A DNA stretch of 64,000 nucleotides from Martinezella tropici. Lineage in GTDB: Bacteria > Pseudomonadota > Alphaproteobacteria > Rhizobiales > Rhizobiaceae. This document shows, piece by piece, positions 7,570 to 16,223 of the stretch. Below the pieces are notes generated by a model. That model worked only from the letters and a program-made list of their open reading frames with translations. It was not told the origin of the DNA and ran no database searches. Position 1 is the stretch's first letter. Every line of letters starts with the position of its first letter. The position numbers and the translations under genes are program-made. The DNA lies in contig NZ_QMKK01000035.1 of the NCBI RefSeq assembly GCF_003287875.1, positions 62,001 to 126,000 of the forward strand. Reading direction: 5' to 3'.

Positions 7570-9756
7570 ATGCAGGGATTGAAGCAGGACGTATCGCGGG
7601 CGCGGCTCATGGCGACGGGCGTAGCCATTTTGGCACTTCTGGCAGGCTCTCAGGCCAACGCGCAGGAAAAGCCGACCGAGCTGCAGCCGTTGGTCATTCA
7701 AGGCTCGCAAGAGAAGAGCGAAGCCAGCGGCACGGCCCCGGTCAAGGGCTATGTCGCCAAGAAGACCACGGCGGGCTCGAAATCCGACACGCCGATCACC
7801 GAGGTGCCGCAATCGGTTTCTGTCATCGGCCAACAGGAAATGCAGGATCGCGGCATCACCAACAAGGTCGACGAGGCGCTGCGCTACACGCCGGGCGTCA
7901 CCACGCAGCCCTTCGGCAATGACGGCGATACTGACTGGTTCTACATCCGCGGCTTCGATGCGACGCAGAGCGGCGTCTTCATGAATGGCCTGACGCTCTA
8001 CAGCTACGGCTTCGGCGGCTTCCAGATCGATCCGTTCATGCTCGAGCGCGTCGAAGTGCTGAAGGGTCCGTCCTCCGTACTTTACGGCGGCTCCAATCCC
8101 GGCGGCCTCGTCAACATGGTCCGCAAGGAGCCGACCGACGATCCCTATTATTATACTGAGATCGGCATCAACAATCTCGGCAACGCCTTCGTCGGCTTCG
8201 ACTTCTCCGACAAGCTTTCGGCCGACGGCGTCTATCGCTACCGCCTGACCGGCAAGATCGCCGGCGGCGACACCTATAGCGACGGCACCCACGATCTGCG
8301 CGGCTTCATCATGCCGCAGGTCACCATCTCGCCGGACGATTCCACCAAGCTGACCGTCTTCGGCATGCTGAGCGGTCTTGACGAAATCCACAGCGGCAAT
8401 GGCTTCTTCCCCTATGTCGGCACCGTGGTCGATGCACCCTTCGGCAAGATTAAGCGCGATGCCTTCTATGGCGAACGCAGTATCGACAATCTGAAATATG
8501 CCCAGCAGATGCTCGGCTATGAATTCTCGCATGATTTCGACGGCGGCTGGACCGTGTCGCAGAATGCGCGCTACGGTCACCTCTACAAGCGCGAGGAAGG
8601 CCCGTATCTGAACGGCTATGTGGATGGCAATCCGCTCAGCCCAGGCTACGACGATCCCAACTACATGCTGAACCGCATCGGTTTCTTCGAGCGCTCCAAG
8701 GTCGATACCTTCTCCGTCGACACCCGTGCGGAAAACAAGTTCGACACCGGTCCCTTAAGCCACGATTTCCTGATCGGCACCGACTACTCGATCTACCGCC
8801 TCGACCAGATACAGGCCTGCTGCGGCTCCAACCCGATCAGCGCCATCAATCCGGTCTACGGCACCGCTCAAGGTACGAACTTCGTCTATCTCAACCAGGT
8901 GCTGACGCAGCAGCAATTGGGCGTCTATACGCAGGACCAGATCCGCTTCGGCGGCGGCTGGCTGGTGACGCTCAACGGCCGCTACGACTTCGTCGACACC
9001 AATTCCGATGCAAAGGTCGGCACCACCTACAGCTCGAACGACAGCGCACCGAGCGGCCGCGTGGGCCTCGCCTACGAATTCGCCAACGGCATCACGCCCT
9101 ATGTCAGCGCCGGCACCTTCTTCCGGCCGCTGGTCGGCACCAGCGTCACCGGCGGAGGGCTGCTTCCGGAAAAGGGCGAGCAGTACGAAGCGGGCGTCAA
9201 ATACGAGCCGGACTTCATCGACGGCCTGTTCACGGCGTCCATCTTCCAGATCGATCGCAAGAACATGGCTCTGACCGATCCTGTCACCTTCCTGCAGCGA
9301 CAGGTCGGCGAGGTCCGTTCGCGCGGCGTGGAATTCGAAGGCAAGGTCAATCTGGACGAAAACTGGAAGCTGCTCGGCTCCTACTCCTATACCGATCTCG
9401 AAGTCACCAAGGACCTGGACTCCTCCATCGTCGGCAACTCGCCCTATCTGGTGCCGAACTCCACGGCGTCGCTCTGGCTCGACTACGCCTTCACCAGCGA
9501 CGCCCTTGACGGCCTTAGCATCGGTGCCGGCGTGCGCTACCAGGGCAAGTCCTGGGCGGACCAGGCCAACACCCTGCGCGTGCCTTCGGCAACGCTCTTC
9601 GATGCGGGCATCCGCTACGAGAAGAAGGGCTGGGGTGCAGCGCTCAACGTTTCGAACCTGTTCGACAAGGAATATGTCTCGGGTTGCGCCGGCGAGAACG
9701 TCTGCGGCTACGGCGAAGCGAGAACCGTTACCTTCAAGCTCAGCAAGAAGTGGTAA
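7570..9756 (+). CDS. TonB-dependent ferric-siderophore receptor (FhuA/FoxA-type)
   Basis: 728-residue outer-membrane receptor. A signal peptide (about 1-32, ending SQANAQ) is followed by a plug domain with TEVPQSVSVIGQQEMQDRG, ALRYTPGV, YIRGFD and the plug end RVEVLKGPSSVLYGGSNPGG. A 22-strand barrel ends in the typical C-terminal strand ARTVTFKLSKKW, whose last residue is aromatic for BAM recognition. The plug wording is that of the hydroxamate (ferrichrome/ferrioxamine) receptor branch; the exact substrate cannot be read from sequence. No N-terminal signalling extension is present, so an ECF sigma cascade is unlikely, consistent with the adjacent AraC gene. It is followed by a strong hairpin and then by the binding-protein and permease genes. 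Confidence 0.93.
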   Translation: MQGLKQDVSRARLMATGVAILALLAGSQANAQEKPTELQPLVIQGSQEKSEASGTAPVKGYVAKKTTAGSKSDTPITEVPQSVSVIGQQEMQDRGITNKVDEALRYTPGVTTQPFGNDGDTDWFYIRGFDATQSGVFMNGLTLYSYGFGGFQIDPFMLERVEVLKGPSSVLYGGSNPGGLVNMVRKEPTDDPYYYTEIGINNLGNAFVGFDFSDKLSADGVYRYRLTGKIAGGDTYSDGTHDLRGFIMPQVTISPDDSTKLTVFGMLSGLDEIHSGNGFFPYVGTVVDAPFGKIKRDAFYGERSIDNLKYAQQMLGYEFSHDFDGGWTVSQNARYGHLYKREEGPYLNGYVDGNPLSPGYDDPNYMLNRIGFFERSKVDTFSVDTRAENKFDTGPLSHDFLIGTDYSIYRLDQIQACCGSNPISAINPVYGTAQGTNFVYLNQVLTQQQLGVYTQDQIRFGGGWLVTLNGRYDFVDTNSDAKVGTTYSSNDSAPSGRVGLAYEFANGITPYVSAGTFFRPLVGTSVTGGGLLPEKGEQYEAGVKYEPDFIDGLFTASIFQIDRKNMALTDPVTFLQRQVGEVRSRGVEFEGKVNLDENWKLLGSYSYTDLEVTKDLDSSIVGNSPYLVPNSTASLWLDYAFTSDALDGLSIGAGVRYQGKSWADQANTLRVPSATLFDAGIRYEKKGWGAALNVSNLFDKEYVSGCAGENVCGYGEARTVTFKLSKKW

Positions 9757-9801
9757 GTTGATAATAAAGGTATACTTTGTTTTTCAATGATGGCAAGGAA
9801 C

Positions 9802-9827
9802 CGGGGATTGCTGCAAGGCAATCCCCG
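9802..9827 (+). terminator. Intercistronic hairpin between receptor and fhuD-like gene
   Basis: Perfect 10-bp stem (CGGGGATTGC / GCAATCCCCG) with a 6-base loop, 46 bases after the receptor stop codon. No U tract follows. It probably caps or stabilises the receptor mRNA and lowers expression of the transporter genes downstream. Confidence 0.6.
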
Positions 9828-9857
9828 CACCGATTTGAAACCAGAGGCGACGCCAGC

Positions 9858-10751
9858 ATGACGGCAAGAAGCGCTCACAGGCTATCACGTCGGCAACTGC
9901 TAGCCATGACGGGTGCCGCTGCGCTTATCGGTTTGACGCCAGCGCGCGCCACGACGAGCCGACGTGTCGCGACGCTCGATTGGGCCATTCTGGAAACCCT
10001 ACTGGCGCTTGGCGCCAATGTGGTCGCCGGCACCGAGCTGCTGCAGTTCCGAGACCTTGCCGTCACGCCGGCTATTCCCGCTGATGTCGCCGATCTCGGG
10101 CTGCGCGGAACGCCGAATTTCGAGGTCCTTTATGCCGCCAAGCCTGAGCTGATCCTCAACTCCAATTTCTATGCCTGGGCCGACGATCGCCTGCGCCTGA
10201 TCGCCCCGGTCGAGAGCCATGCCGTCTATCGGCCAGGAGCCAGCCCCTACCGGCTTTCCGAAGAGATGACGCTTGCGATCGCAGAGCGGCTCGAGCTTCC
10301 GACCGGCCGTGCGCTCGTCGAGGCCTTGCGGCAAAAGCTGGAGGCCTATCGCGTCAGCTTCGGCAAGGGCGATCATCGCCCGATCCTGCCGATCAACCTC
10401 GGCGACGCCAGGCATTTCCGCGTTTTCGGCTCCGACAGCATGTTCGGAGAGGTCCTGGCCCGCACCGGGCTTGCCAATGCCTGGCCGGACCTCACGAGCT
10501 ATTCGGCGACCGCGCCCGTTGGCATCGAGCGGCTGGCCGCCATACCGGACACGTGGATCGTCCTGATCCCGCCACATCCCGCCGAAGCCTTGGCCGAACT
10601 CCGGCAAAGCGCATTCTGGAAGGCGCTCCCGCCGGTACAGCAAGGCCGCGTTCTCCTGCTCGGCTCCATCAATCCCTATGGTGCGCTGCCCGCAGCGGAG
10701 CGCTTCGCCGATCTGCTTGCGGGAGGGCTCGCCCGTGCATGGAATGGCTGA
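9858..10751 (+). CDS. Periplasmic iron-siderophore binding protein (FhuD-like)
   Basis: 297-residue class III solute-binding protein that hands the ferric siderophore from the periplasm to the FhuB permease. The N-terminus has a twin-arginine signal (SRRQLLAMTGAAALIGLTPARA). The two lobes show VATLDWAILETLLALGANVVAG and later RHFRVFGSDSMFGEVLARTGLANAW, the pattern of hydroxamate-type FhuD proteins. The ATG at 9858 is used; the frame is open from 9777, but that would bury the signal peptide. Its end overlaps the permease gene, indicating coupling. Confidence 0.88.
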   Translation: MTARSAHRLSRRQLLAMTGAAALIGLTPARATTSRRVATLDWAILETLLALGANVVAGTELLQFRDLAVTPAIPADVADLGLRGTPNFEVLYAAKPELILNSNFYAWADDRLRLIAPVESHAVYRPGASPYRLSEEMTLAIAERLELPTGRALVEALRQKLEAYRVSFGKGDHRPILPINLGDARHFRVFGSDSMFGEVLARTGLANAWPDLTSYSATAPVGIERLAAIPDTWIVLIPPHPAEALAELRQSAFWKALPPVQQGRVLLLGSINPYGALPAAERFADLLAGGLARAWNG

Positions 10752-12750
10752 TCGCCGCATGATTGCCAGAGACATGATTGGCGGGGATAGGCCGCTGATG
10801 CGCAATGCCACCCTGCTTGCTGCCGTCTGCATCCTTGCCTTTGCGGCGCTCGTCTTCCTGCGGCCGAAGCTTGCCGCGGATACGCCCGATGCTGCAGCGC
10901 TCAATCACATCCTGCTCATCGATAGCCTGCTGCCGCGCTCGGCGATCGCGATCATCGCTGGCGCAGCGCTCGGCCTTTCCGGCGCTCTGCTGCAAAGGAT
11001 CTTGCGCAACCCGATCGCCGATGCATCGACCCTTGGGATCGCCGCCGGCTCGCAGCTGGCGATGACGATCGCCGTTGGCCTCTTTCCGCTTCTCCTCGGC
11101 TTGCCGCGGGAAATGTCCGCCTTTGCCGGCGGGCTTGCGGCTGTCCTGATCGTTCTTGCTCTGAGCTGGCGTCGCAGCCTCGATCCGGTGACTGTAGCAC
11201 TCTGCGGCATGATGGTGACATTGGTCGCGACCGCACTCAGCGTCACCATCATTCTTGCACGTGGCGAATACGCCATGTCCGTCTTTATCTGGGGTGCGGG
11301 CGCGCTCAATCAGCAGAGCTGGGATGGCGTCGTCACGCTTGTCCCTCGCCTTGCTATTGGCTTTGCAGCAGCCCTCCTACTCGTTCGCCCGCTCACGGTC
11401 ATGAGCCTGGACGATAATAGCGCAAAGAGCCTCGGCCTGGCCTTGCACGGCATGCGCTTTACTGTTCTGGCACTCGCCGTCTGGCTCGCAGCCTCGGTGA
11501 CGGCGCAAGTCGGCATCATCGGCTTTCTCGGCCTTGCAGCGCCGCATCTGGCAAGATTTTGTGGTGCACGCGGCACCAGGCAACTGCTGATTGCCGCGCC
11601 GCTTGCCGGCGCCGGGCTGTTGTTCCTTACGGATTGCGTCGTCCAGCTTCTGTCGCCGGGATTTACCGATCTCGCCCCGACAGGGGCGGCGACCGCACTT
11701 CTCGGCGGACCGCTCCTGTTTCTACTCTTGCCGCGCCTGCATTCGCGCAGCGCACCGCACGCCGATGGCATCCCACCGGCACGGCGAAACCTTGCCGCTC
11801 CCGGGCGGGCGCTTGTCTTGCTCGCCGTCGGCTTCATTCTTCTGCTGGTCTTTGCTCTGTCGGTCGGACGCGGCATCGAGGGTTGGCAGGTGGCGCTCGG
11901 CAGCCGGTTCTCGGAGCTTTTGCCTTTTCGCCTGCCACGCACTATCGTTGCAGCGACTGCCGGCGCGATGCTGGCCGCAGCCGGCTTCATCATGCAGCGT
12001 CTGACCGCCAATCCGCTTGCAAGCCCCGAGGTCCTCGGCGTCAGTGCTGGCGGTGGCGCCGGACTGACGGCGGCCCTCTTCCTGTTCGTCTTCCCCTCGC
12101 CCGCCATCACCATCACGGCGATGACGCTCGGAGCGTTGATTGCATTCCTTACCATCATGGCATTCAGCGCTCGCGGCGGCTTTGGTTCGGAGCGTCTGCT
12201 GCTCTCCGGCATTGCGATCGGTGCGCTGTCGATGGCGATCGTCACGATCGTTCTTTCGCGTGGCGACTTGCGCGGTTATCTGCTACTGAGCTGGCTGTCG
12301 GGCTCCACCAACCGCGCCGGCTCCTTCGAGGCCTGGACCGGTGTCATTTCGGCCGCCCTCCTCATACCGGCATTGCCCGTCCTGCGGCGGTGGTTCGACA
12401 TCCTGCCGCTTGGCGGCGACGTCTCCCGCTCCGTCGGCCTGTCGGTCGCGGCAAGCCGGTTGACTTTGGCGGTACTGGCAGCCCTCCTGACCGCGATCCC
12501 CTCTTTCCTCGTCGGCCCGCTTAGTTTGACAGGGCTGATCGCGCCGCATCTGGCCCGCCTTATCGGCTTCCGCGAGACGGTCAAGCAATTGCTGGCCAGC
12601 CTGCTGCTTGGCGCCATGCTGCTCGTGCTGGCCGATTGGCTGTCGCGAATGGTGATCTTTCCCTACGAGGTTCCCGTCGGTCTGTTCGCAGCCCTGATCG
12701 GCGGCCCCTATCTCATCTGGTTCCTGACCCGCAAAGAGACTAAGCAATGA
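10744..12750 (+). CDS. fhuB: Fused double permease for iron-siderophore uptake (FhuB-like)
   Basis: About 668 residues holding two FecCD-type permease halves in tandem, the arrangement specific to FhuB. Each half has the core motifs: PRSAIAIIAGAALGLSGALLQ with NPIADASTLGI in the first, and PRTIVAATAGAMLAAAGFIMQ with NPLASPEVLGVSAG in the second. Each ends with a coupling segment (VGIIGFLGLAAPHLAR; VGPLSLTGLIAPHLAR). It forms the inner-membrane channel and should pair with a FhuC ATPase, which is not encoded nearby. The ATG at 10744 overlaps the fhuD-like gene by eight bases. A GTG at 10735 has a better-spaced GGAGG and could be the true start. Confidence 0.92.
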   Translation: MADRRMIARDMIGGDRPLMRNATLLAAVCILAFAALVFLRPKLAADTPDAAALNHILLIDSLLPRSAIAIIAGAALGLSGALLQRILRNPIADASTLGIAAGSQLAMTIAVGLFPLLLGLPREMSAFAGGLAAVLIVLALSWRRSLDPVTVALCGMMVTLVATALSVTIILARGEYAMSVFIWGAGALNQQSWDGVVTLVPRLAIGFAAALLLVRPLTVMSLDDNSAKSLGLALHGMRFTVLALAVWLAASVTAQVGIIGFLGLAAPHLARFCGARGTRQLLIAAPLAGAGLLFLTDCVVQLLSPGFTDLAPTGAATALLGGPLLFLLLPRLHSRSAPHADGIPPARRNLAAPGRALVLLAVGFILLLVFALSVGRGIEGWQVALGSRFSELLPFRLPRTIVAATAGAMLAAAGFIMQRLTANPLASPEVLGVSAGGGAGLTAALFLFVFPSPAITITAMTLGALIAFLTIMAFSARGGFGSERLLLSGIAIGALSMAIVTIVLSRGDLRGYLLLSWLSGSTNRAGSFEAWTGVISAALLIPALPVLRRWFDILPLGGDVSRSVGLSVAASRLTLAVLAALLTAIPSFLVGPLSLTGLIAPHLARLIGFRETVKQLLASLLLGAMLLVLADWLSRMVIFPYEVPVGLFAALIGGPYLIWFLTRKETKQ

Positions 12751-13799
12751 TGCATGCCAGGGATTTCACCGCTTCCGGCGTGGCCACACATAAGGATGCC
12801 GGCCTGCTGCTGGATCAGTTCTGCGCGCGGTTTGCCGAGCATGTCACTATCACGCGGAGCGAGGCCGGAGCCCGCCTCGACACCGTCATCGGCAGCGCCG
12901 ACATCGCCGTCAGCAGCGATCGCCTCGACATCAAGCTGCGCTGCCCGACAGCGGCGATGCTCTTCACGATCCGCAGCATGGTCGCCGAAAACCTGTTCGA
13001 ACTTTCCACCGGCAACACGCTCGCCCTCAATTGGGCCGATGGGCCACAACCATCAGCCATACCGAACTTCCGCCAAATCAGGGTCGCCGATGCCCACGAT
13101 ATCACCCCGCATATGCGCCGCGTCGTCGTCGCGACCGATGATGCCGGGCATTTCGTCGAGGGCGGCATGCATGTTCGCCTGCTCATTCCACCGAAGGGTC
13201 GCGAGCCGGTCTGGCCGCATACGGAGCCGGACGGCCGCATCCATTGGCCGAAGGGCGATGATGCACTGACCATCCGCGCCTATACAATCCGCAGCATCGA
13301 TCTTGCCCGCGGCGAGATGAACATCGATTTCGTCGTGCATGAAGGTGACAACGTTCCTGGAGCGAACTGGGCGATGACTGCCCGCCCGGGCGATCGCGCC
13401 GGCCTCATCGGCCCCGGCGGCGGCGGCGTGCCGACAGCGCGCAAGCTCATCCTCGCCGGCGACGAAACCGCGCTGCCGGCCATCGCCCGCATCGCGGCCT
13501 CCGTGCCTGCCGATGCCGAGCTGCGGATCTTTCTCGAGGTCGCCGGCAAGCAAGAAGAGCAGCCGCTGACATCAAGCGCATCGATGGATGTCAGCTGGCT
13601 GCATCGCAACGGCGCGGCCGCCGGGACGACCGATACGCTTGAACGCATTCTGCGCGACATCGTGCCTGCGGCCGATCCGGAGACCTTTGTCTGGGCCGCG
13701 TGCGAACAGAAGCAGGCCCGTGCCGTCCGCGCTTTCGTCAAGAGCGAGATCGCCAGGGATCCCGGCACGTTCAGCATAGCCGCCTATTGGCAGCGTTGA
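12747..13799 (+). CDS. DUF2218 plus siderophore-interacting ferric reductase fusion
   Basis: 350 residues. Residues ~10-105 form a DUF2218-type domain (ITRSEAGARLDTVIGSADIAVSSD). Residues ~110-350 form a SIP flavoreductase domain with IRAYTIRSID for FAD binding, DFVVHEGDNVPGANWA, GPGGGG and the GDETALPAI nicotinamide-side motif. It should release iron from the imported siderophore in the cytoplasm by reduction. The ATG overlaps the fhuB stop (ATGATG), so it is the last gene of the uptake operon. Its SIP part resembles the protein at 2393-3166, showing two copies of the function in this window. Confidence 0.9.
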   Translation: MMHARDFTASGVATHKDAGLLLDQFCARFAEHVTITRSEAGARLDTVIGSADIAVSSDRLDIKLRCPTAAMLFTIRSMVAENLFELSTGNTLALNWADGPQPSAIPNFRQIRVADAHDITPHMRRVVVATDDAGHFVEGGMHVRLLIPPKGREPVWPHTEPDGRIHWPKGDDALTIRAYTIRSIDLARGEMNIDFVVHEGDNVPGANWAMTARPGDRAGLIGPGGGGVPTARKLILAGDETALPAIARIAASVPADAELRIFLEVAGKQEEQPLTSSASMDVSWLHRNGAAAGTTDTLERILRDIVPAADPETFVWAACEQKQARAVRAFVKSEIARDPGTFSIAAYWQR

Positions 13800-13828
13800 T
13801 GAGGAAATAGTCAGAACAGGTCGAAGTA

Positions 13829-13867
13829 GCCCAATATTTAGGCTATGTTTTAAATCGCCCAATATTT
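13829..13867 (+). repeat. Direct repeat of GCCCAATATTT upstream of nasT
   Basis: The 11-mer GCCCAATATTT occurs at 13829-13839 and 13857-13867, 28 bases apart, just before nasT. The first copy also sits in a small inverted repeat (TAGCC ... GGCTA). This could be a regulator binding pair or part of the nasT promoter. Confidence 0.4.
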
Positions 13868-13915
13868 CAGCGAGCAACACTTGTTCGCCTTGCTGCATTG
13901 CGCCATAAAGATGGC

Positions 13916-14503
13916 ATGAGCCGTCTCGATCTGACCATTCTTGTGATCGATGAAAACACCATCCGGGCCTCGATCATCGAGGAAGGCCTGCGGGAGGCTG
14001 GTCATGCGCGGGTGACGGTCATCCATGAAGTGCAGGGCGTGGCGCGCACGATCGAGACACTTCACCCTGATGTCATCATCATCGATCTTGAAAATCCGAA
14101 CCGCGACATGATGGAACATCTGTTTCAGCTGACGCGAACCGTGGGCCGGCCGATCGCCATGTTCGTCGACCGCTCCGATACGGCCTCGATCGAAGCAGCT
14201 GTCGAGGCCGGCGTTTCGGCCTATATCGTCGACGGTCTGAAGAAGGAGCGGGTCAAGCCGATCCTCGATATGGCGGTCAGCCGCTTCAACGCCTTCAGCC
14301 GATTGCAACGGGAATTGGCGGAGGCCAAGTCGGCGCTGGAGGAACGCAAGATCGTCGAGCGCGCCAAGGGCATCCTCATGAAGATGCGCGGACTTTCGGA
14401 AGATGAGGCCTTTGCGCTGCTGCGGCAGACGGCCATGAACGAGAAGAAGAAAATGTCCGAGATCGCGCAAAGCGTCGTGACGGCAGCGGGATTGCTGATG
14501 TGA
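13916..14503 (+). CDS. nasT: NasT: ANTAR-domain RNA-binding antiterminator
   Basis: 195-residue response-regulator-like protein. The N-terminal receiver-like domain (LTILVIDENTIRASIIEEGL, DVIIIDLENP) is followed by a coiled-coil and a C-terminal ANTAR domain (ERAKGILMKMRGLSEDEAFALLRQTAMNEKKKMSEIAQSVV). ANTAR proteins bind paired hexaloop stem-loops in leader RNA and prevent termination. In NasS-NasT systems NasS holds NasT inactive until nitrate or nitrite binds NasS. The target here is probably the leader before the nrtA gene at 16.05-16.18 kb. I used the ATG at 13916; one 18 bases earlier is also open. Confidence 0.93.
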   Translation: MSRLDLTILVIDENTIRASIIEEGLREAGHARVTVIHEVQGVARTIETLHPDVIIIDLENPNRDMMEHLFQLTRTVGRPIAMFVDRSDTASIEAAVEAGVSAYIVDGLKKERVKPILDMAVSRFNAFSRLQRELAEAKSALEERKIVERAKGILMKMRGLSEDEAFALLRQTAMNEKKKMSEIAQSVVTAAGLLM

Positions 14504-14558
14504 GCGCGCTGAGACCAACCTCGTCCGCCACGCGCGCATGGGAGACATCGGAGTGAAC

Positions 14559-15857
14559 ATGAGAATGCAGGCAGCCCATTTCGCCAGTGCTCGCAAGGCA
14601 GGCAGTAGCAACCCTGCCGCGCCTGCGCGAATTGCAAGCGAAGGCCCGCGCACACTGCGTGCAGGCTTCATTCCACTGGTCGATGCTTCAGTTCTGATCG
14701 CGGCCGCGGAATTCGGTTTCGCGCGCAAGGAGGGAATCGCGCTCGATCTCATCAAGGATGTTTCCTGGGCCAATATCCGAGACCGGCTTGCCTTTCGTCA
14801 GTTCGATATCGCCCATATGCTCTCGCCCATGCCGGTCGCGGCGATGCTGGGGCTCGGCTCGAATCCCTCGCCGACGATTACGCCATTCTCGCTCGGCAAC
14901 GGCGGCAATGCCATCACGCTGTCGACACGGCTCTTCGAGCGCATGTGCAACGACACCGGCCTCTCCGACCACGCCAGCGCATTGGAAAATTCGCAGGCGT
15001 TCGCAAAGGTGGTCGGCACGATGAAAGCACGCGGCGAGCAGCCGCCGACACTCGGCATGACCTATCCGTTCTCATCGCATAACTACGAGTTCCGCTATTG
15101 GCTGGCCGCCGGCGGCATCGATCCCGACCGGGACGTGAAGCTTGTCGTCGTACCGCCGCCGCTGACTTCCGATGCCCTTGCGGCCGGAGCAATCGACGGC
15201 TTTTGTGTCGGCGCGCCATGGAACATGGTCGCCTCCGAGCGTGGCGTCGGCCGCATCGTTGCCGCCAAGCAGGACATATGGCCCTCGGCGCCGGAAAAGG
15301 TGATCGGCATGCGCCCGGAATGGGCAGAAAGCCACCCCGAAATCGTTTCGCGCCTCATCGTGGCGCTCGACGCGGCAGCGCGCTGGTGCGACAAAGCAGA
15401 AAATCATGATGCCCTTGCCGAAGCACTTGCCGATCAGCGCTATATCGCAGCGCCTGTCGGCATTATCCGCCACGTGCTGGCGGGCGAGTTCAATCTCGAC
15501 GCCAAGGGCAATCGGCGGGTGATCGACCGATATTTCAGCTTTCATGCCGGCTTCGCCAATTACCCGCGCCCGAGCCTGGCCCTGTGGATATTCAGCCAGA
15601 TGGTGCGCTGGGGGCAAAGCGCGCTTTCCAAGCAGAACATGGCGATGGCGGCTTCCGCCTATCGATCGGACCTCTACCGGCTAGCCCTTGGAAACGAGGC
15701 CTCGCCCGATGACGCAGATATCCGCATAGAGGGCGACAGGGATGGCGACCGCTTCATGGACGGTCACGTTTTCGATCCCGCAGACCTGGCGAGCTATATC
15801 GACGGCTTCGCGGTGAAGACGACGAGTGCGGCGCAATTTTCCGCCGACGATATTTAG
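14559..15857 (+). CDS. nasS: NasS: cytoplasmic nitrate sensor (NrtA-like without signal peptide)
   Basis: 432-residue protein of the NrtA/CmpA solute-binding family, with LRAGFIPLVDASVLIAAAEFGFARKEG, PFSSHNYEFRYWLAAGGIDPDRD and FCVGAPWNMVASERG. It has no signal peptide, unlike its neighbour at 16224, which fits NasS, the cytoplasmic nitrate/nitrite receptor that sequesters NasT. The start ATG at 14559 has GGAG five to six bases upstream; an ATG at 14538 lacks a site. It follows nasT by 55 bases in the same direction, so nasT-nasS is one operon. Confidence 0.92.
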   Translation: MRMQAAHFASARKAGSSNPAAPARIASEGPRTLRAGFIPLVDASVLIAAAEFGFARKEGIALDLIKDVSWANIRDRLAFRQFDIAHMLSPMPVAAMLGLGSNPSPTITPFSLGNGGNAITLSTRLFERMCNDTGLSDHASALENSQAFAKVVGTMKARGEQPPTLGMTYPFSSHNYEFRYWLAAGGIDPDRDVKLVVVPPPLTSDALAAGAIDGFCVGAPWNMVASERGVGRIVAAKQDIWPSAPEKVIGMRPEWAESHPEIVSRLIVALDAAARWCDKAENHDALAEALADQRYIAAPVGIIRHVLAGEFNLDAKGNRRVIDRYFSFHAGFANYPRPSLALWIFSQMVRWGQSALSKQNMAMAASAYRSDLYRLALGNEASPDDADIRIEGDRDGDRFMDGHVFDPADLASYIDGFAVKTTSAAQFSADDI

Positions 15858-16020
15858 TCGGCGGCTCTGCACTGCACAGAATAAACGCAGGGTTCCAGGC
15901 AGGATGGCAACCATCCGCCCAAAATTTTAGCAGCTTCAGCATTCGCACACAAAACAGCCAAGGCCGGTATTAACTGAAATAATTACATGATTTCAGTGCA
16001 TTAACAACAATATCGAAAAC

Positions 16021-16036
16021 TGGCACGCAGCTTGCT
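16021..16036 (+). promoter_or_regulatory. Sigma-54 (RpoN) promoter of the nrt-nir-nas operon
   Basis: TGGCACGCAGCTTGCT matches the -24/-12 consensus TGGCACG-N4-TTGCW exactly, with GG at 16022-16023 and GC at 16034-16035. Transcription should start near 16046-16048. This implies NtrC activation under nitrogen limitation, as is usual for nitrate assimilation genes in rhizobia. An enhancer pair for NtrC was not confidently located. Confidence 0.85.
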
Positions 16037-16047
16037 TATCTAGTTTC

Positions 16048-16177
16048 GCTTCGGTCAACGGCGATCGAAGCACGCAATGCGCTGATAACGCGCTCGCAAA
16101 GACATCGACGTCGCAAGGTTCTTGCCCCGAGGATTTCCTTCCTGTCCCGGGCTGCATCGACCGAGCGGCGTTTTTTT
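16048..16177 (+). promoter_or_regulatory. Attenuator leader with ANTAR-type hexaloop hairpin (NasT target)
   Basis: A 9-bp stem (arms 16048-16056 and 16063-16071) closes the six-base loop AACGGC, which has A at position 1 and G at position 4, as in ANTAR-bound hexaloops. A second hairpin follows (GCGC arms at 16079-16082 and 16090-16093) with a seven-base loop, a poorer match to the second hexaloop. A terminator-like stem (GCTGC at 16151-16155, GCGGC at 16165-16169) then leads into seven T residues at 16171-16177. The order fits NasT antitermination: nitrate frees NasT from NasS, NasT binds the hairpins, and polymerase reads through. Confidence 0.75.
16151..16177 (+). terminator. Leader terminator before the nitrate-binding protein gene
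   Basis: Short GC stem (GCTGC/GCGGC, one G-U pair) directly followed by G and seven T residues, 46 bases before the start codon. It is the expected attenuation point of the leader. Placed upstream of the coding region, it cannot be the end of nasS transcription alone, because the sigma-54 promoter lies in front of it. Confidence 0.65.
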
Positions 16178-16223
16178 ATGTCCAAAATCCACGCGTCACG
16201 AGCAAAACAAGGGGAAACTGCAA

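Larger units (their letters stand above)
15858..16223 (+). other. Control region of the nitrate assimilation operon
   Basis: About 366 bases with no gene. The first half is AT-richer. From 16021 it contains in order a sigma-54 promoter, a hexaloop stem-loop, a GC-rich second hairpin and a terminator-like hairpin with T7, all before the GTG of the nitrate-binding protein at 16224. Confidence 0.8.

Noticed and set aside
7528..8580. Long minus-strand open frame (350 codons) inside the TonB receptor gene
   Set aside because: It lies antisense to a clear receptor, has no family features and reflects the GC-rich codon bias of the opposite strand.
16122..16223. In-frame N-terminal extension of the nitrate-binding protein
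   Set aside because: It covers the terminator hairpin and T run and would place the Tat signal internally.
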